Part shown: one piece after another, positions 5,449 through 5,483 of the stretch
How the letters are laid out: each line of letters opens with the position of its first letter
How positions within the stretch are numbered: the stretch's first letter is position 1
From: Chloroflexota bacterium
GTDB taxonomy: Bacteria > Chloroflexota > Limnocylindria > Limnocylindrales > CSP1-4
NCBI GenBank assembly: GCA_005881055.1
Contig: VBHW01000060.1
Location: 2,751 to 8,233 of the forward strand
Direction: 5' to 3'
DNA: 5,483 nucleotides
The notes under the pieces: model-generated
Seen by the model: the letters and a program-made list of their open reading frames with translations, nothing else
Database searches by the model: none
What the model was told of the DNA's origin: nothing
Position numbers and translations under genes: made by a program

Positions 5449-5483
5449 TCAGCGGATCGTGCTCGCGAGGAGGATGCCTCCGG
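5449..5483 (-). CDS. Possible last codons of a gene entering from the right edge
   Basis: On the minus strand one frame reads GGILLASTIR and ends at a TGA at 5451-5449. The short hydrophobic stretch would suit a protein C-terminus, about 45 bp upstream of the receiver promoter candidate. Ten codons cannot be assigned to a family. A plus-strand start in the same bases (GTG at 5459) cannot be excluded. Confidence 0.18.
   Translation of the reverse strand, partial: GGILLASTIR

Overview
The window is a GC-rich (roughly 70%) stretch of bacterial chromosome. Third codon positions are almost all G or C, and GTG starts are common. This fits a high-GC soil or environmental lineage such as Actinomycetota or high-GC Chloroflexota (for example Limnocylindria-like). 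There is no rRNA or other marker, so the lineage is a guess. I see no tRNA, rRNA, CRISPR, insertion sequence or phage gene.

Layout, left to right. (1) Positions 84-1592, minus strand: a complete NAD(P)-dependent aldehyde dehydrogenase with every catalytic landmark. An 11-bp tandem duplication covers its stop codon and creates two successive TGATG stop/start junctions. They lead into a possible next gene that runs off the left edge. (2) Positions 1593-1987: a 395-bp divergent intergenic region with no convincing gene. It holds a perfect 10-bp inverted repeat with a smaller hairpin nested inside it, three copies of a CCGTGASYCG decamer, and a candidate -10 element so close to the aldehyde dehydrogenase start that its mRNA may be leaderless. 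(3) Positions 1988-3649, plus strand: a soluble hybrid histidine kinase (PAS-HisKA-HATPase-REC). (4) Positions 3646-4932, plus strand: a REC-EAL response regulator that looks like an active cyclic-di-GMP phosphodiesterase, overlapping the kinase by 4 bases (GTGA). (5) Positions 4901-5305, minus strand (longest reading frame to 5374): a single-domain CheY-like receiver, convergent with and overlapping the EAL gene by 32 bp. (6) The last ~110 bp hold a candidate promoter for that receiver and perhaps the last codons of another minus-strand gene.

The kinase and the REC-EAL protein read as one translationally coupled module: a cytoplasmic PAS sensor phosphorylates one or more receivers, and the output is cyclic-di-GMP breakdown. 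There are three receiver domains within 3.4 kb, and no HPt domain is visible. The orphan receiver could therefore be a phosphate sink, a competing output, or unrelated to the pair. The aldehyde dehydrogenase is divergent from this module and shares only the regulatory region with it. Each component is of a known type. The most unusual points are the duplicated TGATG junction, the structured divergent spacer and the overlapping convergent regulator pair.
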